A stretch of 64,000 nucleotides of DNA, taken from Enterovibrio norvegicus FF-33 (GTDB taxonomy: Bacteria > Pseudomonadota > Gammaproteobacteria > Enterobacterales > Vibrionaceae). A model generated the notes under the pieces. The model was not told where the DNA came from. It saw only the letters and a list, made by a program, of their open reading frames with translations, and did no database searches. Position 1 is the stretch's first letter. Every line of letters begins with the position of its first letter. Where the stretch lies: the NCBI RefSeq assembly GCF_000286835.2, contig NZ_AJYD02000001.1:38489-102488 (forward strand). Direction: 5' to 3'. This document shows positions 37,335 to 49,325 of this stretch, in pieces. The position numbers were made by a program, and so were the translations under genes.

Positions 37335-37501
37335 TTCACAAAATTCACTCAAAGCCGTAAAAACAACCCATTATGTTTCAATTCGTTAATAATCATTAAG
37401 GGCTATTTACCAGCCATTGTTAAGACAAAGTAGCTGGTATCAAATAGGAAGGTAAAATTTTGATGTCAAAAACCTTTATTTGAAAGTGAGCCCGTTGAAT
37501 C

Positions 37502-37594
37502 ATGGATATGTTACCTTGGATCATTGTGTCAGGCCTGATGGTTTCTGTTGTTACCGGTCTACTGACAGTTCTGCTGGTAAAAGGCATGGAGTAA
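37502..37594 (+). CDS. Putative 30-residue membrane peptide
   Basis: The frame reads MDMLPWIIVSGLMVSV and then VTGLLTVLLVKGME, one clean membrane segment with a short charged tail, the usual shape of bacterial small membrane proteins. AAGTGAG lies about 15 bases before the ATG. It has its own space between the hemY terminator and a good terminator at 37613-37637, so it looks like a monocistronic unit. I do not recognise the family. A chance frame is possible but the hydrophobic pattern and flanking terminators argue for a gene. Confidence 0.55.
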   Translation: MDMLPWIIVSGLMVSVVTGLLTVLLVKGME

Positions 37595-37612
37595 TTCTCT
37601 GCCTATTACCAA

Positions 37613-37640
37613 TAACGCCTCCGCTTGGAGGCGTTTTTGT
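37613..37640 (+). terminator. Intrinsic terminator after the 30-residue peptide gene
   Basis: Stem AACGCCTCC/GGAGGCGTT with GCTT loop and five T. Confidence 0.9.
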
Positions 37641-37680
37641 TTTCAGCATCTGACGATGCTGAACCAAAGATATCAAATGT

Positions 37681-37860
37681 TAAAAGAAGACATATGCCGC
37701 TTCAGGGCTTAAGCTCAATCGGCTTACAGAGGACTTTTTTTGTGTTAGCCACCCGTGCACACTTTCGACACACATAATCGGGGGCTCTGACCAGTTTAGC
37801 TAACGCTACCATGTCTTTTTCAATGTCTTTACTTTTCCAATCACACAAGGTTTTTGCCAA
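37681..37860 (-). CDS. Small cysteine-rich protein with a possible -1 frameshift site
   Basis: The TTG at 37860 has a perfect AGGAGG seven bases upstream. The product begins MAKTLCDWKSKDIEKDM and has a CRKC pair, a likely zinc site. At 37743-37737 the frame holds the heptamer A AAA AAG. In frame 0 translation runs on to 37681 with a non-descript tail (59 residues). A -1 shift at the heptamer gives VLCKPIELKP and stops at 37703 (52 residues), restoring a second Cys motif. I recall small gamma-proteobacterial proteins with a CDW, CRKC, LCKP pattern, so the shifted form is probably the functional one. Programmed frameshift, mutation or one-base sequence error are all possible. It follows rsmJ by 51 bases. 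Confidence 0.7.
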
Positions 37861-37911
37861 CCCTATGCCTCCTCTGCAATATCTAGGTCATCTGTTCAAC
37901 GCTATACGCGA

Positions 37912-38682
37912 TCAACGCATCGCCGCTTTCACGTAAACGTCGAAACGATTCTTCTTGGTTTCAATTTGGGTAGACGGCGTTTTTCCCGCAATGAACTCAG
38001 CGTAATCGGGGCGTTTAACCACCACACGCTTGGTTGCCAGCAAATAAGCAGGATCGAACAAACCATCAGCATCATGATCAGCACCAACCAGTGACTGAAA
38101 CACGCGCATTTCTTTTTTGACCAAGGCCGATTTTTTTTTGTGCGGATACATAGGGTCAAGATAAACCACATCAGGGCGCTCAAGCGTTATGTCATCCACC
38201 AGCTGCGTCAATGCATCGTGACTGGATGCATGCACCATCGACATGCGTTCGCTGACCCAATGTCCAATTTCTGGATCTCGCTTGGCACGTTCTAAGCCGT
38301 CTTCAAGTAATGCCGCGACCACAGGGTGGCGTTCTACCATCTGTACTTTGCAGCCCAGTGATGCCAGCACAAACGCATCTCGGCCCAAGCCCGCCGTGGC
38401 ATCGAGCACTGTCGGCGTCGCACCTTTGTTGAGGCCAACCGCTTTGGCAATCGACTGCCCCTTACCGCCACCAAATTTACGGCGATGCCCAACAGCACCG
38501 CCGACAAGATCAACAAAAACAGCGCCCAGTTTAGGTTCATCCAGCTTACGCAATTCTAACTGTGATTCGGTTAAAACGAGGGCAAACGTGGCATCGCGGT
38601 CATGGGTGAGACCCCAACGTTGTGCGATGGTATCGAGGGTGTCTTGGCGCGTTGGCGCTTCGCAGGTTAAAGCAATCTGCAC
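37912..38682 (-). CDS. rsmJ: 16S rRNA m2G1516 methyltransferase RsmJ
   Basis: Methylates G1516 of 16S rRNA using SAM. About 256 residues, the E. coli length being 250. Motif I is [13 protein letters not shown], and the catalytic motif is [18 protein letters not shown], with VVVKRPD after it. The GTG at 38682 is chosen because GGAG lies seven bases upstream; an in-frame TTG at 38724 lacks a site and adds 14 residues. Confidence 0.93.
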   Translation of the reverse strand: MQIALTCEAPTRQDTLDTIAQRWGLTHDRDATFALVLTESQLELRKLDEPKLGAVFVDLVGGAVGHRRKFGGGKGQSIAKAVGLNKGATPTVLDATAGLGRDAFVLASLGCKVQMVERHPVVAALLEDGLERAKRDPEIGHWVSERMSMVHASSHDALTQLVDDITLERPDVVYLDPMYPHKKKSALVKKEMRVFQSLVGADHDADGLFDPAYLLATKRVVVKRPDYAEFIAGKTPSTQIETKKNRFDVYVKAAMR

Positions 38683-38768
38683 CTGAGTTCTCCGGCTATC
38701 TAGTCTCGCCGAGTATAACCTCAAGCGTCGCCTAGTTGGAGCAAAGAAAACGGCGATCTTCTTGCCGC

Positions 38769-41700
38769 TTACTCTTGCGCCTCTAGAGAGCGTTGCAGAT
38801 ATTCGCTTTTGATAAGCAATTCCATCGGTTTTGGCATACTGAAGTGATAACCCTGCGCATAATCGACACCGAGCGATTTAAGGCGGGTTAAGATGGCTTC
38901 GTTCTCGACAAATTCCGCCACGGTCTTCTTGCCCATCTGCGTGGCCAATTCGTGAATAGCCCTTACCATTGCGTAATCGGTTTCATCTTCCGCAATGTCA
39001 CGAACAAACTGACCATCAATTTTGATAATGTCGACAGGCAATCGCTTGAGGTAGCCAAACGACGATAAGCCAGAGCCAAAGTCATCCAGCGCAATGGTGC
39101 AACCTAGCTGCTTGAGTTTGGTAAACAGCTCAATCGCATCCGTCAGATTGCCAATAGCGGCGGTTTCGGTGATCTCTAGACAGATCGAAGAACTCGGCAC
39201 ATTGCTCGAGGTCAGCGCATCAAGAAGAAAAGCAATGAAACCTTCGTCGCTCATTGAACGTCCCGACAGATTAATCGAAATCATGGCGATTTCATTCACA
39301 TACTCAGGGTTGCGCTCAAACCAGCCCAAGGTTTTTTCGATGACTCGTTTATCGATAAGATGCGCCATGTTGTAACGCTCAGCCGCAGGAATAAACAACC
39401 CGGGCGCAACATAGTTACCCTCGCGGTCACGCATACGCACCAAGACTTCGAAATAGAGTTTTTCTCTCAGCTTTGAAGACACACTAACAATGGGCTGGGC
39501 ATACACTTCAAGCCGATCTTCAGCGAGGGCGGCGTGAATTTTATTCACAAATGCCATTTCACGCTCATGACGACGAAGCTCTTCGTCATCAGGGCGATAA
39601 AGGTGAACCCGACTACGACCATCATGTTTTGCGGCAAAACAGGCTGTATCAGCCTGTGCATGCACTTGTTGAGGCGTTCCCGCCGTTTTGTCCAACATGC
39701 GAATACCCACGGAACAACTCAATGCCAAACGAGAATTGTTCCAGTAGAAATCCATCTCACTGAGACTATCAAGAATTTGTTTACCCTGTGCAAGCGCCTG
39801 CTCTTCGTCGCATTGATAACAAATCACTGCAAACTCGTCGCCGCCTAATCGCGCCAGCGTGGCACCAGTAGGCAGAAGTTCTCGCAGCGCTTGTGCGGTT
39901 TGTTTTAACGCTTCATCGCCCGCTTCATGCCCAACCGTGTCGTTAATCACACGGAACTGATCCAAATCGATGTAGAACATTGCGTGAGTAAAACGCTCGT
40001 CTGAGGCGGAGTTCAGTGCATCAACCAAACACATTTCAAAATGGCTACGATTTATCAATCCCGTGAGGAAATCATGTTGCGCTTGATACCTCAGTTGCTG
40101 TTCCATACGACGGTTTTCAGTGATGTCTTCCCCCACCAGCAGAAGTTGAGATTGCACTTGTGTGGAGCGGACACTTTCACGAATCCAACGCTCTTGCCCG
40201 TCACTGGTGCGATAGCGAGTTTCACGACGCCAAATCCCAAAACGCTGGCGATTCGAACTGCCCAGTAAGCTGCGTGGCGGAGGACTATCGTCTGCATAAA
40301 AATCAGTGACTTTGTGCCCAAGCATATGGCGTTTGGAAAAGCCCAGCCATTCGGTCGCGCATTGATTAACCGATTGAATACGTGACTGGTGGTCAATGGT
40401 CAGCAACATCACAGGTTGCTGCTCATACAACATGCGATACTCTACTTCACTGCGTTGTAATTTCTGTTCGGCCAGTTTGCGCTGACTAACATCTCGCGCT
40501 TCAAACAGTATCTGCGCATCGGCATCACTGTGATCGGGCAACGCTTTGAGCGCCACATCAAGTATCACTTCGTTTTGCTGCTCTGATAATAGACAGGCCT
40601 CAAAACGACTAGTTTGCCCCTCTATCAGCGATTCAATGTGCAATTTCAATCTGTCACCGCTTAACCAATCGGACCAATGCCAAAGAGGCATAGACTCTCG
40701 CGTTTCCCATTGAGGGAATATCCGTTGAAACGCACCATTAGCGGAGACAACGCGGCCTTGATAGTCAAGCAGGGCGATATATTGGTGGCTCTGATCGAAC
40801 ACGCCTTTAAACAAAGCACGGCTTTGCGCTAACTCACGCTCGCCCTTTTTTTGCTTATTCATTTGCTTGGCTAATCCAGCAATGATCAAACCAGCAACAA
40901 ACATAATGGCGACACTACTGAGGATCGCATCTCGATTAGAGACCATAAATGAAGGGGGTTGATTCACCGACACCACGTTGGAGAATAAGGTCAGGTCAAT
41001 GTGCTTCTTCTTGGCTGTGGTGTACTCAAACATGAGTTGGTTAGCATCAGTGACGATAGGTGGCGTCGTTGAGGACTGCAAGGCTTCAGTCAATAGTTGT
41101 GCCTGCACCAAACCATGATGATGACCATCAACCATGATCCCACCTATCACGCCATAGGGCAGCATAAAGCTATTGGCGCCGTAGATAGGAACCGTCGCGG
41201 AAGCCGTGATCTTCGTAAGCAGGTCACCGTGGTTCATAAATGCCCCATCGGCATCTTTGAAATACGAGATGAACAACACCACATCACCGGATTCTAATTC
41301 AGCAATGCGATTCACCAAATCGTCAAAACGCATCTGATGAAGACGGTTGACCTCAACCCCCAAATCCGTTGCATTTTCTAACTGTTCACTGATCGCCTGC
41401 CAGTAATCACGACTGGAATAAGCATCATCAAGCGCTAACCACACACGTTGGGTATCTGGATGAACAGCTTTAATCAAAGCGACGTTATCCGGCACATTGA
41501 TCAATTCTTCCACGCCCGTTAAGCGTGTAAGGTTTTCAAAAGGTGCATAGGTAGCGATATTCAGGCCTGAAAAAACCACCGGAATATCACCAACCTCCTC
41601 CGCCAAGGCACTCACCAACCACAATGCCGCGTTATCCGTGGTCAGTATGGCGTCATAGTGATGATCACGCAGGCGGCTCTGATAAAGGGATTTCAATTCC

Positions 41701-41921
41701 GCCATATAGCCGACGGACTGAACGCGCTTGGTATCGAGATAGGTGTGCTCGACAACAATGTCTTGCCCTTCTATACCCTGCTCTATGCCTTCAACCAGTG
41801 ATTCTGTCCAAAAAAAATCGGGATGATAGGAATGCACAGCAAGAACCTGATAGGCTGCTAGGACTGCGCCGCTTTTCAGTAAGACGATAGCAAGAAAGAA
41901 ACACTTAAATATCTGGCGCAT
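38769..41921 (-). CDS. Sensor protein with periplasmic binding domain, PAS, GGDEF and EAL domains
   Basis: A 1050-residue membrane protein for cyclic di-GMP signalling. In order: signal/anchor (about 1-22), ABC-substrate-binding-like periplasmic domain (about 25-320), membrane segment (near 345-365), two PAS domains (about 375-620), GGDEF domain with intact RLGGDEF, and EAL domain. The EAL signature is EVL, but the other catalytic residues are visible ([34 protein letters not shown]). The residues before GGDEF (PTGA) lack the RxxD inhibitory site. Both activities are possible. The start at 41921 begins the signal sequence. The ligand is unknown; such domains resemble those of ABC-transporter sugar or amino-acid binding proteins. 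Confidence 0.9.
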   Translation of the reverse strand: MRQIFKCFFLAIVLLKSGAVLAAYQVLAVHSYHPDFFWTESLVEGIEQGIEGQDIVVEHTYLDTKRVQSVGYMAELKSLYQSRLRDHHYDAILTTDNAALWLVSALAEEVGDIPVVFSGLNIATYAPFENLTRLTGVEELINVPDNVALIKAVHPDTQRVWLALDDAYSSRDYWQAISEQLENATDLGVEVNRLHQMRFDDLVNRIAELESGDVVLFISYFKDADGAFMNHGDLLTKITASATVPIYGANSFMLPYGVIGGIMVDGHHHGLVQAQLLTEALQSSTTPPIVTDANQLMFEYTTAKKKHIDLTLFSNVVSVNQPPSFMVSNRDAILSSVAIMFVAGLIIAGLAKQMNKQKKGERELAQSRALFKGVFDQSHQYIALLDYQGRVVSANGAFQRIFPQWETRESMPLWHWSDWLSGDRLKLHIESLIEGQTSRFEACLLSEQQNEVILDVALKALPDHSDADAQILFEARDVSQRKLAEQKLQRSEVEYRMLYEQQPVMLLTIDHQSRIQSVNQCATEWLGFSKRHMLGHKVTDFYADDSPPPRSLLGSSNRQRFGIWRRETRYRTSDGQERWIRESVRSTQVQSQLLLVGEDITENRRMEQQLRYQAQHDFLTGLINRSHFEMCLVDALNSASDERFTHAMFYIDLDQFRVINDTVGHEAGDEALKQTAQALRELLPTGATLARLGGDEFAVICYQCDEEQALAQGKQILDSLSEMDFYWNNSRLALSCSVGIRMLDKTAGTPQQVHAQADTACFAAKHDGRSRVHLYRPDDEELRRHEREMAFVNKIHAALAEDRLEVYAQPIVSVSSKLREKLYFEVLVRMRDREGNYVAPGLFIPAAERYNMAHLIDKRVIEKTLGWFERNPEYVNEIAMISINLSGRSMSDEGFIAFLLDALTSSNVPSSSICLEITETAAIGNLTDAIELFTKLKQLGCTIALDDFGSGLSSFGYLKRLPVDIIKIDGQFVRDIAEDETDYAMVRAIHELATQMGKKTVAEFVENEAILTRLKSLGVDYAQGYHFSMPKPMELLIKSEYLQRSLEAQE

Positions 41922-42042
41922 AGGAATAATTATTAAAATGTTCCTGAGAGTATCATTATGGTGACACCCTATTGGTAAGCCTGTCAGTTGGTCAAGTTTC
42001 ATGCACGGAAACTGCGGGTAACATGGAGTTTAGTGAATACCA

Positions 42043-42504
42043 ATGAATGACGTTGCAAAGTTAGATGATTTAGATCGCCAAATCCTGCACACCTTGATGG
42101 CCGATGCCAAAGTGCCTTATGCCGAAATGGGCAAGCGTTTTTCGGTCAGTCCAGCGACGGTACATGTGCGTGTGGAAAAGATGAAAGCTGCAGGTATTAT
42201 TACGGGGACTGAGGTGTTGGTTAATACCAAAGCGCTTGGTTACGACGTGTGTTGTTTTATCGGCATCAACCTTTATGCTGCCCGTGATTACCATTCTGCG
42301 ATAGAAAAACTGCAGCAGCTCGATGAAGTCGTCGAGGCCTATTACACCACCGGCGCCTACAACATTTTCGTTAAACTCATGTGCCGCTCCATTGAAGAGC
42401 TGCAATATGTCCTGATTGATAAACTGCAAGCTATCGACGAAGTGCAGTCAACGGAAACGCTGATTTCTCTGCAAAACCCCATTAAGCGAAATGTGGCACC
42501 GTAA
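42043..42504 (+). CDS. asnC: Asparagine-responsive regulator AsnC
   Basis: Lrp/AsnC-family transcription factor of 153 residues: N-terminal helix-turn-helix (AEMGKRFSVSPATVHVRVEK) and C-terminal RAM domain (YYTTGAYNIFVKLMCRS). The sequence follows E. coli AsnC closely, including QSTETLISLQNPI at the end, so the specific name is justified. In E. coli it activates asnA; no asnA is visible here. Divergent from the GGDEF/EAL gene. Confidence 0.92.
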   Translation: MNDVAKLDDLDRQILHTLMADAKVPYAEMGKRFSVSPATVHVRVEKMKAAGIITGTEVLVNTKALGYDVCCFIGINLYAARDYHSAIEKLQQLDEVVEAYYTTGAYNIFVKLMCRSIEELQYVLIDKLQAIDEVQSTETLISLQNPIKRNVAP

Positions 42505-42542
42505 GTAAGACACAAGAAACAACCGTCAGGACTGCCAAAATG

Positions 42543-42578
42543 AAAAATGCCAGCAAGTTGAAGTTGCTGGCATTTTGG
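42543..42578. terminator. Bidirectional terminator between asnC and hemB
   Basis: Perfect stem AAAATGCCAGCAA/TTGCTGGCATTTT around a seven-base loop. Confidence 0.9.
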
Positions 42579-42598
42579 TGTTCTCGGCACAGAACTAA

Positions 42599-43687
<1,089 letters not shown>

Positions 43688-43696
43688 TCATAACGT

Positions 43697-44476
43697 CTAC
43701 AGTTTGAATAAGCGACGGGTGTTCTCCACGCTTTGTGTGATCAACCGCTCAGTGTCTTGCTGACGCAATACAGCAATCACTGAGGCGATATGAGGTAAGT
43801 AGCAAGGTTCGTTGCGGCTCGACTTAGGTTTAGGCTTGAGATCACGCGGCTGTAAGTAAGGCGCATCGGTTTCTATCATCAATCGGTCATCCGGAATAAG
43901 CGGTACGATAGCGCGAAGGGCCTCACCGCGCCTTTCATCACATACCCAGCCCGTGATACCGATATACAACCCCGCCTCTAAGCACTCACGCACCTCTTGC
44001 TCCGATCCGGTAAAGCAGTGCAATACCGCGCCCGGCAATTGTGGCAGCCATGGTGTCAATATCGCCATAAAGCGTTCATGAGCATCTCGGCAATGCAGAA
44101 ACACAGGCATGTTCAACTCAGCAGCTAAACGAAGATGCGCTTCAAACACCGCTTCTTGCTGTGGGCGAGGTGAGAAATCACGATTAAAGTCGAGCCCGCA
44201 TTCACCGATTGCCACGACATGCGGAAGGCTCGCAAGCTCGCGAATAGTAGGCAATGCGATATCTTCCACCGTTTTGGCATCGTGTGGATGCACGCCCGCG
44301 GTCGAATAAGCAAAGTCAGAATACTGGGCGGCAAGCGCCGCCACTTGAGGACTTGACTCAAGATCAGTCCCGGTCAGAAGCATTGCGGTGACACCCGCCT
44401 CTTTGGCACGAGCGACGACGTCATCTCGGTCTTTATCAAACCGGCTACTGGTTAAGTTGACACCAATATCAATCAC
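43697..44476 (-). CDS. tatD: TatD family metal-dependent DNase
   Basis: A 259-residue TIM-barrel nuclease; E. coli TatD is a 3'-5' exonuclease in DNA repair and apoptosis-like roles, not needed for Tat export. Metal ligands are seen in [26 protein letters not shown] and ETDAPYL. The GTG at 44476 with GAGG seven bases upstream gives the family N-terminus [14 protein letters not shown]; the frame open to 44569 is not used. Confidence 0.93.
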   Translation of the reverse strand: MIDIGVNLTSSRFDKDRDDVVARAKEAGVTAMLLTGTDLESSPQVAALAAQYSDFAYSTAGVHPHDAKTVEDIALPTIRELASLPHVVAIGECGLDFNRDFSPRPQQEAVFEAHLRLAAELNMPVFLHCRDAHERFMAILTPWLPQLPGAVLHCFTGSEQEVRECLEAGLYIGITGWVCDERRGEALRAIVPLIPDDRLMIETDAPYLQPRDLKPKPKSSRNEPCYLPHIASVIAVLRQQDTERLITQSVENTRRLFKL

Positions 44477-44539
44477 TGTTTGTCCTCGGTTATCTGTCTT
44501 AGCAACGTTGGTGGTTACATTACATTGGGCGCATAAAGA

Positions 44540-44566
44540 AAAAGCCAGTGTATCACTGGCTTTATT
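44540..44566 (-). terminator. Intrinsic terminator after tatC
   Basis: Minus-strand stem AAAGCCAGTG/CACTGGCTTT with ATA loop and five T, separating the tatABC unit from tatD. Confidence 0.88.
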
Positions 44567-44581
44567 CACTCTGGCAGGGCG

Positions 44582-45346
44582 TTATCCCTGACTGTGCTCT
44601 TCATTCTCGTCGCTGTTTTCTTCATCGCGTCGCTTATAGAAGCGGGAGAAAAACAGCCCCACTTCAAACAGCAGACACATTGGGATAGCCAGCAGCGTTT
44701 GCGAAATAATGTCTGGCGGTGTCAGGAACATGCCAACAACAAACGCAGCGACAACGATATAAGGCCGCTTCTTGCGTAAGTCGTCAGGGTCCACGGCCCC
44801 TGTCCACACCAACAAAATAATCGCGACCGGTATTTCAAACGCAATACCGAACGCCATAAACAGTGCCAAAATAAAATCGAGGTAACTGGCAATGTCGGTG
44901 GCTATCTCGACATCTATCGGGGCAATCGACGTAAAAAAGCCGAACACCAACGGGAAGACAACGAAATACGCGAAAGCCACGCCGCAATAAAACAGCAAAG
45001 AACTGGATGCCAGAAGTGGCATGACAAGACGTTTTTCATGCTTGTACAGCCCAGGCGCCACAAACGCCCAAATCTGATACAAGATCATAGGAACAGCAAC
45101 GAACACCGAGACCACCAAGGTCAGTTTGATTGGCGTGAAGAAGGGCGATGCCACATCCGTTGCAATCATACTGGTGCCTTCAGGCAGCCGATCAACCAAG
45201 GGTGCCGCCACGAATGTGTAAATATCGTTGGCGAAATACACCAAACCAAGAAACACAACCAGCACAGCTAATAAAGCGCGCAGCAGTCTGTCTCTCAGTT
45301 CTACAAGGTGACTAATAAGCGGTTGGGTATCTTCAACAGATGACAT
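44582..45346 (-). CDS. tatC: Sec-independent translocase subunit TatC
   Basis: The twin-arginine signal receptor of the Tat pathway. 254 residues with six membrane segments and the TatC signatures [12 protein letters not shown] at the N-terminus and FGIAFEIPV in the middle, including the signal-binding acidic residues. Acidic C-terminal tail. Third gene of tatABC. Confidence 0.97.
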   Translation of the reverse strand: MSSVEDTQPLISHLVELRDRLLRALLAVLVVFLGLVYFANDIYTFVAAPLVDRLPEGTSMIATDVASPFFTPIKLTLVVSVFVAVPMILYQIWAFVAPGLYKHEKRLVMPLLASSSLLFYCGVAFAYFVVFPLVFGFFTSIAPIDVEIATDIASYLDFILALFMAFGIAFEIPVAIILLVWTGAVDPDDLRKKRPYIVVAAFVVGMFLTPPDIISQTLLAIPMCLLFEVGLFFSRFYKRRDEENSDENEEHSQG

Positions 45347-45383
45347 AGTTACTCGACAAAAACTTGAGCCCTACGGAATACCG

Positions 45384-45737
45384 TTACTCGGTTTTATCCT
45401 TAGTAGGGCTAGTGGCGCTGGCAACATCAGTGTTCTCGCTCTTACTGGCGTAAGGGCGCTGTACACCTTCTGCTGCTTTTTTTAGCTCATCAACAGATTG
45501 TTGTAGGTCGGGCGACAGGTTTTGCATTCCCATCTGCTCGGCTTTTTTCAAGTTATCCTGTAGCTCTTGAATTTTAAGCTCTTGTTCAAGCTCATCTCTC
45601 ACAGAACCAGCCATACGTCGCGCCGCACCAATCCAGCGGGACACATTTCGAATAGCAACAGGTAAACGTTCAGGGCCGAGAACCACCAGACCTACAACTG
45701 CGATCAGGATCAGCTCCCAAAAACCGATATCAAACAC
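45384..45737 (-). CDS. tatB: Sec-independent translocase subunit TatB
   Basis: A 117-residue partner of TatC: membrane segment (about 2-21, with [20 protein letters not shown] and the conserved GPERLP hinge), then an amphipathic helix and a variable polar tail. Three bases separate it from tatA. Confidence 0.95.
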   Translation of the reverse strand: MFDIGFWELILIAVVGLVVLGPERLPVAIRNVSRWIGAARRMAGSVRDELEQELKIQELQDNLKKAEQMGMQNLSPDLQQSVDELKKAAEGVQRPYASKSENTDVASATSPTKDKTE

Positions 45738-45740
45738 GGA

Positions 45741-45971
45741 TTATGCCTGCTCTTTGTCTTTCGCTTCGCTCTTTTGTGCTGTGCTGTCTTTCTCTTCCAG
45801 TTTTTCCTGGACGAAGTCAGCGTCTTTCTTTTCATCGTCTGTCATGGCTTTCTTAAAGCCTTTTACTGCCGAGCCCAAGTCGCCGCCGATGTTACGCAAC
45901 TTCTTGGTACCGAATAGGAGAATGACAATGACGGCAACGATAAGGAGTTGCCAAATACTAATACCACCCAT
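45741..45971 (-). CDS. tatA: Sec-independent translocase subunit TatA
   Basis: The pore-forming Tat subunit, 76 residues: short membrane helix (about 2-20), [20 protein letters not shown] with the FG hinge and amphipathic helix, and a charged tail. First gene of tatABC, downstream of ubiB as in E. coli. Confidence 0.97.
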   Translation of the reverse strand: MGGISIWQLLIVAVIVILLFGTKKLRNIGGDLGSAVKGFKKAMTDDEKKDADFVQEKLEEKDSTAQKSEAKDKEQA

Positions 45972-46103
45972 CTAGTGCGACCTCTGTTTTATGTGGTGAA
46001 TAACTGAAGTAACCCGAGTCTACTCGCATAATGTTACAACTTATTTGATATTGCCAAGCTACCTCAATTTTCGGCTTTCAGCGAGAATAACTTGAATTGA
46101 CAC

Positions 46104-47738
46104 TTATTTATTAAATGCTCGCCATGCAAACAGCCAACTGAACAACGCAACCGTTCCCGCTATCTGCGGCAAATCTTCCACTTGGTTACTATAGAGTATG
46201 GCAGAGGTGACGATCAGTGTTGCCCCAACACCCAACAGGAACCTTGCACGATTGTGTTGCTTTCGCGATTGCATAAATTCTTTATACATAACATCCATGC
46301 GCTGATTGACCTGACGGCCTTGGCGCAAACTGTCATAGACCAGCTCAGGGAGTTCCGGTAATTTTTCAGCCCAAAATGGTGCTTTCTCTTTGATCGCGTT
46401 AATGACCGCTTGCGGCCCTAACTGGCGTGACATCCATTGTTCGAGAAACGGTTTCGCCGTGTCCCAAAGATCCAATTGCGGGTAAAGCTGACGCCCCAGG
46501 CCTTCTACATACAGCAAGGTTTTCTGCAGCAGTACCAACTGAGGCTGCACTTCCATATTAAAGCGACGCGCCGTATTGAACAGGTTTAGCAATACGTGAC
46601 CGAAGGAGATCTCACACAGCGGCTTTTCAAAAATAGGCTCACACACAGTGCGGATCGCGAATTCAAACTCGTCGACATTGGTATCGTGAGGCACCCATCC
46701 AGAATCAACGTGCAGCTCTGCCACTTTGCGATAATCACGATTAAAGAAGGCGAGGAAGTTTTCCGCCAGATAGCGTTTATCTTCTCGATTCAAAGTACCA
46801 ACAATGCCGCAATCTAAACCTATCCACTGCGGGTCTTGTGGGTGTTCGTAAGAAACAAACACATTGCCAGGGTGCATGTCCGCATGGAAAAAGCTGTCGC
46901 GAAACACTTGGGTGAAAAACACCTGTACACCGCGCTCAGCAAGCAATTTCAAGTCCGTACCGTTGGCTTTAAGCCCTTCCATATCGGACACCTGAATACC
47001 GTAGATACGCTCCGACACCATCAAACTGGTACGGCAGTAATCACTAAAGGTTTCGGGCACATAAAGAATATGGTCGTTTTCAAAATTGCGGCGTAGTTGA
47101 ATTGCATTGGCCGCTTCGCGCATCAAATCCAATTCATCGAGCAAGGTCTTCTCGTACTCACGTACCACTTCCACAGGCTTTAAACGACGAGCCTCAGGCA
47201 GGAAGCGGGCAACAATACGCGCCATGCGATACATGAGTTTGATATCGGCTTGAATGACAGGAAGAATGTCAGGACGAATGACTTTCAATACCACTTCTCG
47301 GCCATTTTCTTTCAACGTCGCGGTGTGTACCTGCGCAATGGATGCAGAAGCCAGTGGCATTTCGTCGAAATCATCGAACCAGTTTTCGAGCGGTCCACCC
47401 AACGCATTTTCCATTTGGGTCTTAGCAAGCTTGCCGTCGAAAGGGGCAACTTGGTCTTGCAACAGCGCGAGCTGATCGGCAATTGCAGGTGGAAACAAAT
47501 CACGTCTCGTCGACATCATTTGCCCGAACTTAATCCAAACCGGTCCAAGCGCTTGCAGTGCCAATCTTAAACGTTCGCCCAACGGCATGTCTTGGTGTTC
47601 GTTTTTCATCCAAAACAGCATTTTTCGCAGCAAATGTGGGGCGCGAGTGATCGGCTGCTTAGGCAGCAACTCATCTAACCCATAGCTCAGCTGAACTTGG
47701 GTGATTTTATAGAGGCGACGAATTTCGCTCGGTGTCAT
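46104..47738 (-). CDS. ubiB: Ubiquinone biosynthesis protein kinase-like UbiB
   Basis: An atypical kinase/ATPase required for ubiquinone synthesis. 544 residues: the KxGQ motif ([11 protein letters not shown]), Ala-rich nucleotide loop ([11 protein letters not shown]), catalytic HADMHPGN and metal-binding LDCGIVG, then two membrane segments near the C-terminus. Its ATG overlaps the ubiJ stop by four bases. Confidence 0.97.
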   Translation of the reverse strand: MTPSEIRRLYKITQVQLSYGLDELLPKQPITRAPHLLRKMLFWMKNEHQDMPLGERLRLALQALGPVWIKFGQMMSTRRDLFPPAIADQLALLQDQVAPFDGKLAKTQMENALGGPLENWFDDFDEMPLASASIAQVHTATLKENGREVVLKVIRPDILPVIQADIKLMYRMARIVARFLPEARRLKPVEVVREYEKTLLDELDLMREAANAIQLRRNFENDHILYVPETFSDYCRTSLMVSERIYGIQVSDMEGLKANGTDLKLLAERGVQVFFTQVFRDSFFHADMHPGNVFVSYEHPQDPQWIGLDCGIVGTLNREDKRYLAENFLAFFNRDYRKVAELHVDSGWVPHDTNVDEFEFAIRTVCEPIFEKPLCEISFGHVLLNLFNTARRFNMEVQPQLVLLQKTLLYVEGLGRQLYPQLDLWDTAKPFLEQWMSRQLGPQAVINAIKEKAPFWAEKLPELPELVYDSLRQGRQVNQRMDVMYKEFMQSRKQHNRARFLLGVGATLIVTSAILYSNQVEDLPQIAGTVALFSWLFAWRAFNK

Positions 47739-48367
47739 GCGTTTTCCACCTTGGCGGCTAACGCCAGTTTTTGTTCAAACGCATCAAAGCGCGCATGTAG
47801 ACGTGATGCCTGACTTTGCACTTCATCAACCTGATCGGCAAAATAAGCCACTTCCAGCGCTCCGGGTGCCAAGCGCCACTCTTCAACGACCAATTCCGCC
47901 GCATAGCGCTGATTGCGCTCGCCGAATGCTTTAATAAAAGCCAGCCCTTGCTTTGCGCCGCGCACCATAGTGTGTGCTACTACATCACCGGTGTAGTGAG
48001 ATAACCATTCGGCAATGTCTAGGTTAAGGCCATTGAGTAAATTGGAAAACTGCTGAGCAACATCGATGTCACCATCAAGATGCAGCTTGTCTTGCTTGAT
48101 AAGCGCAGTCAGGTTGGCTTTGTCTTTCAGCTGCGGCGCGACAGAGATCGCCAACGCCAGATCGCAATCTGCATCACCGTCGAAATCTGCTAACACATCA
48201 ATTTGCTGACTGAATACAAACACCAATTTCTTATTGATGTCTGTCAGGGTGACACGCAATACTTTGCCTTTCAGGCGAGCAAGTCGACGCTGACTTTCCG
48301 CATCCTGACGAACCAGCGAGTTAAGGCTAGTCTCAACAACAGCGGTGACTAATGGGTCAAGAGGCAT
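47735..48367 (-). CDS. ubiJ: Ubiquinone biosynthesis accessory protein UbiJ
   Basis: A 210-residue protein with an N-terminal SCP2 lipid-binding domain (about 20-125) and a C-terminal helical region. With UbiK it binds ubiquinone intermediates in the soluble Ubi complex. It lies between ubiE and ubiB in the conserved ubiE-ubiJ-ubiB order. Confidence 0.93.
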   Translation of the reverse strand: MPLDPLVTAVVETSLNSLVRQDAESQRRLARLKGKVLRVTLTDINKKLVFVFSQQIDVLADFDGDADCDLALAISVAPQLKDKANLTALIKQDKLHLDGDIDVAQQFSNLLNGLNLDIAEWLSHYTGDVVAHTMVRGAKQGLAFIKAFGERNQRYAAELVVEEWRLAPGALEVAYFADQVDEVQSQASRLHARFDAFEQKLALAAKVENA

Positions 48368-48376
48368 ACTGGCACC

Positions 48377-49156
48377 TTAGAATTTGTAACCACGGTGCAG
48401 GGCAACAATGCCACCGGTCAGGTTGAAGTATTTGGTTTGATCAAAACCGGCATCTTCCATCATGCCTTTCAGCGTTTCCTGATCAGGGTGCATGCGAATA
48501 GACTCTGCCAGGTAACGATAGCTCTCGCCATCATTAGCAATAAGCTCGCCCATTTTAGGCAGAAGGTAGAACGAGTAGGCGTCATAAATCTTTGATAACG
48601 GCTCGACCAAAGGCTTAGAAAATTCCAATACCAGTAAACGGCCACCCGGCTTCAACACGCGATACATAGAACGCAGCGCTTTGTCTTTGTCGGTAACGTT
48701 ACGCAAACCAAAGCTGATGGTGATGCAATCAAAGTGGTCATCCGGAAATGGCAGTTCTTCTGCGTTAGCTTGAACATAGTTCACGTTGCCTACCACGCCC
48801 ATGTCACGCAGTTTATCGCGACCCACATTGAGCATGGAGTTGTTGATGTCAGCCAATATCACCTGGCCTTTCTCACCGACAATGCGAGAGAATTTTGCAG
48901 TCAAATCACCGGTACCGCCCGCCAAATCCAACACGCGATGACCAGGGCGTACGCCACTGCAATCAATGGTGAAGCGTTTCCAAATTCGGTGAATACCCAT
49001 GGACATCACATCATTCATGATGTCGTATTTTGCGGCCACATTGTGGAAGACGTTAGCAACCATACCGACCTTTTCTTCTTTGGCGATCGTCTTGAAGCCA
49101 AAGTGAGTGGTATTGTCCTCTGTGTCTTGCGTCACGCCCTGTGTCAAATCTGTCAT
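48377..49156 (-). CDS. ubiE: Ubiquinone/menaquinone C-methyltransferase
   Basis: SAM-dependent methylase for both quinones. 259 residues with motif [13 protein letters not shown], then [13 protein letters not shown] and the [10 protein letters not shown] signature of UbiE. First gene of the ubiE-ubiJ-ubiB-tat run; rmuC is upstream. Confidence 0.97.
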   Translation of the reverse strand: MTDLTQGVTQDTEDNTTHFGFKTIAKEEKVGMVANVFHNVAAKYDIMNDVMSMGIHRIWKRFTIDCSGVRPGHRVLDLAGGTGDLTAKFSRIVGEKGQVILADINNSMLNVGRDKLRDMGVVGNVNYVQANAEELPFPDDHFDCITISFGLRNVTDKDKALRSMYRVLKPGGRLLVLEFSKPLVEPLSKIYDAYSFYLLPKMGELIANDGESYRYLAESIRMHPDQETLKGMMEDAGFDQTKYFNLTGGIVALHRGYKF

Positions 49157-49325
49157 TGTAAACCCCTGAGTAACACCGGACTGGAATAGGAAATGCCCGA
49201 TATTTTTGCCGCTTAGTGTACTTTACATACTCAAACAACCACAAGAAGCGCGAGTCAATGTGATGTCGCCATCATGTGGTTATTTTAATCAGATCAAACC
49301 ATGCTCAAAGTGCTTAGTGCGCCAA

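Noticed and set aside
37461..37481. A six-codon ATG-to-stop with AGGAAGG upstream, before the 30-residue peptide gene
   Set aside because: Too short to call; it could be a leader peptide, but nothing else supports this.
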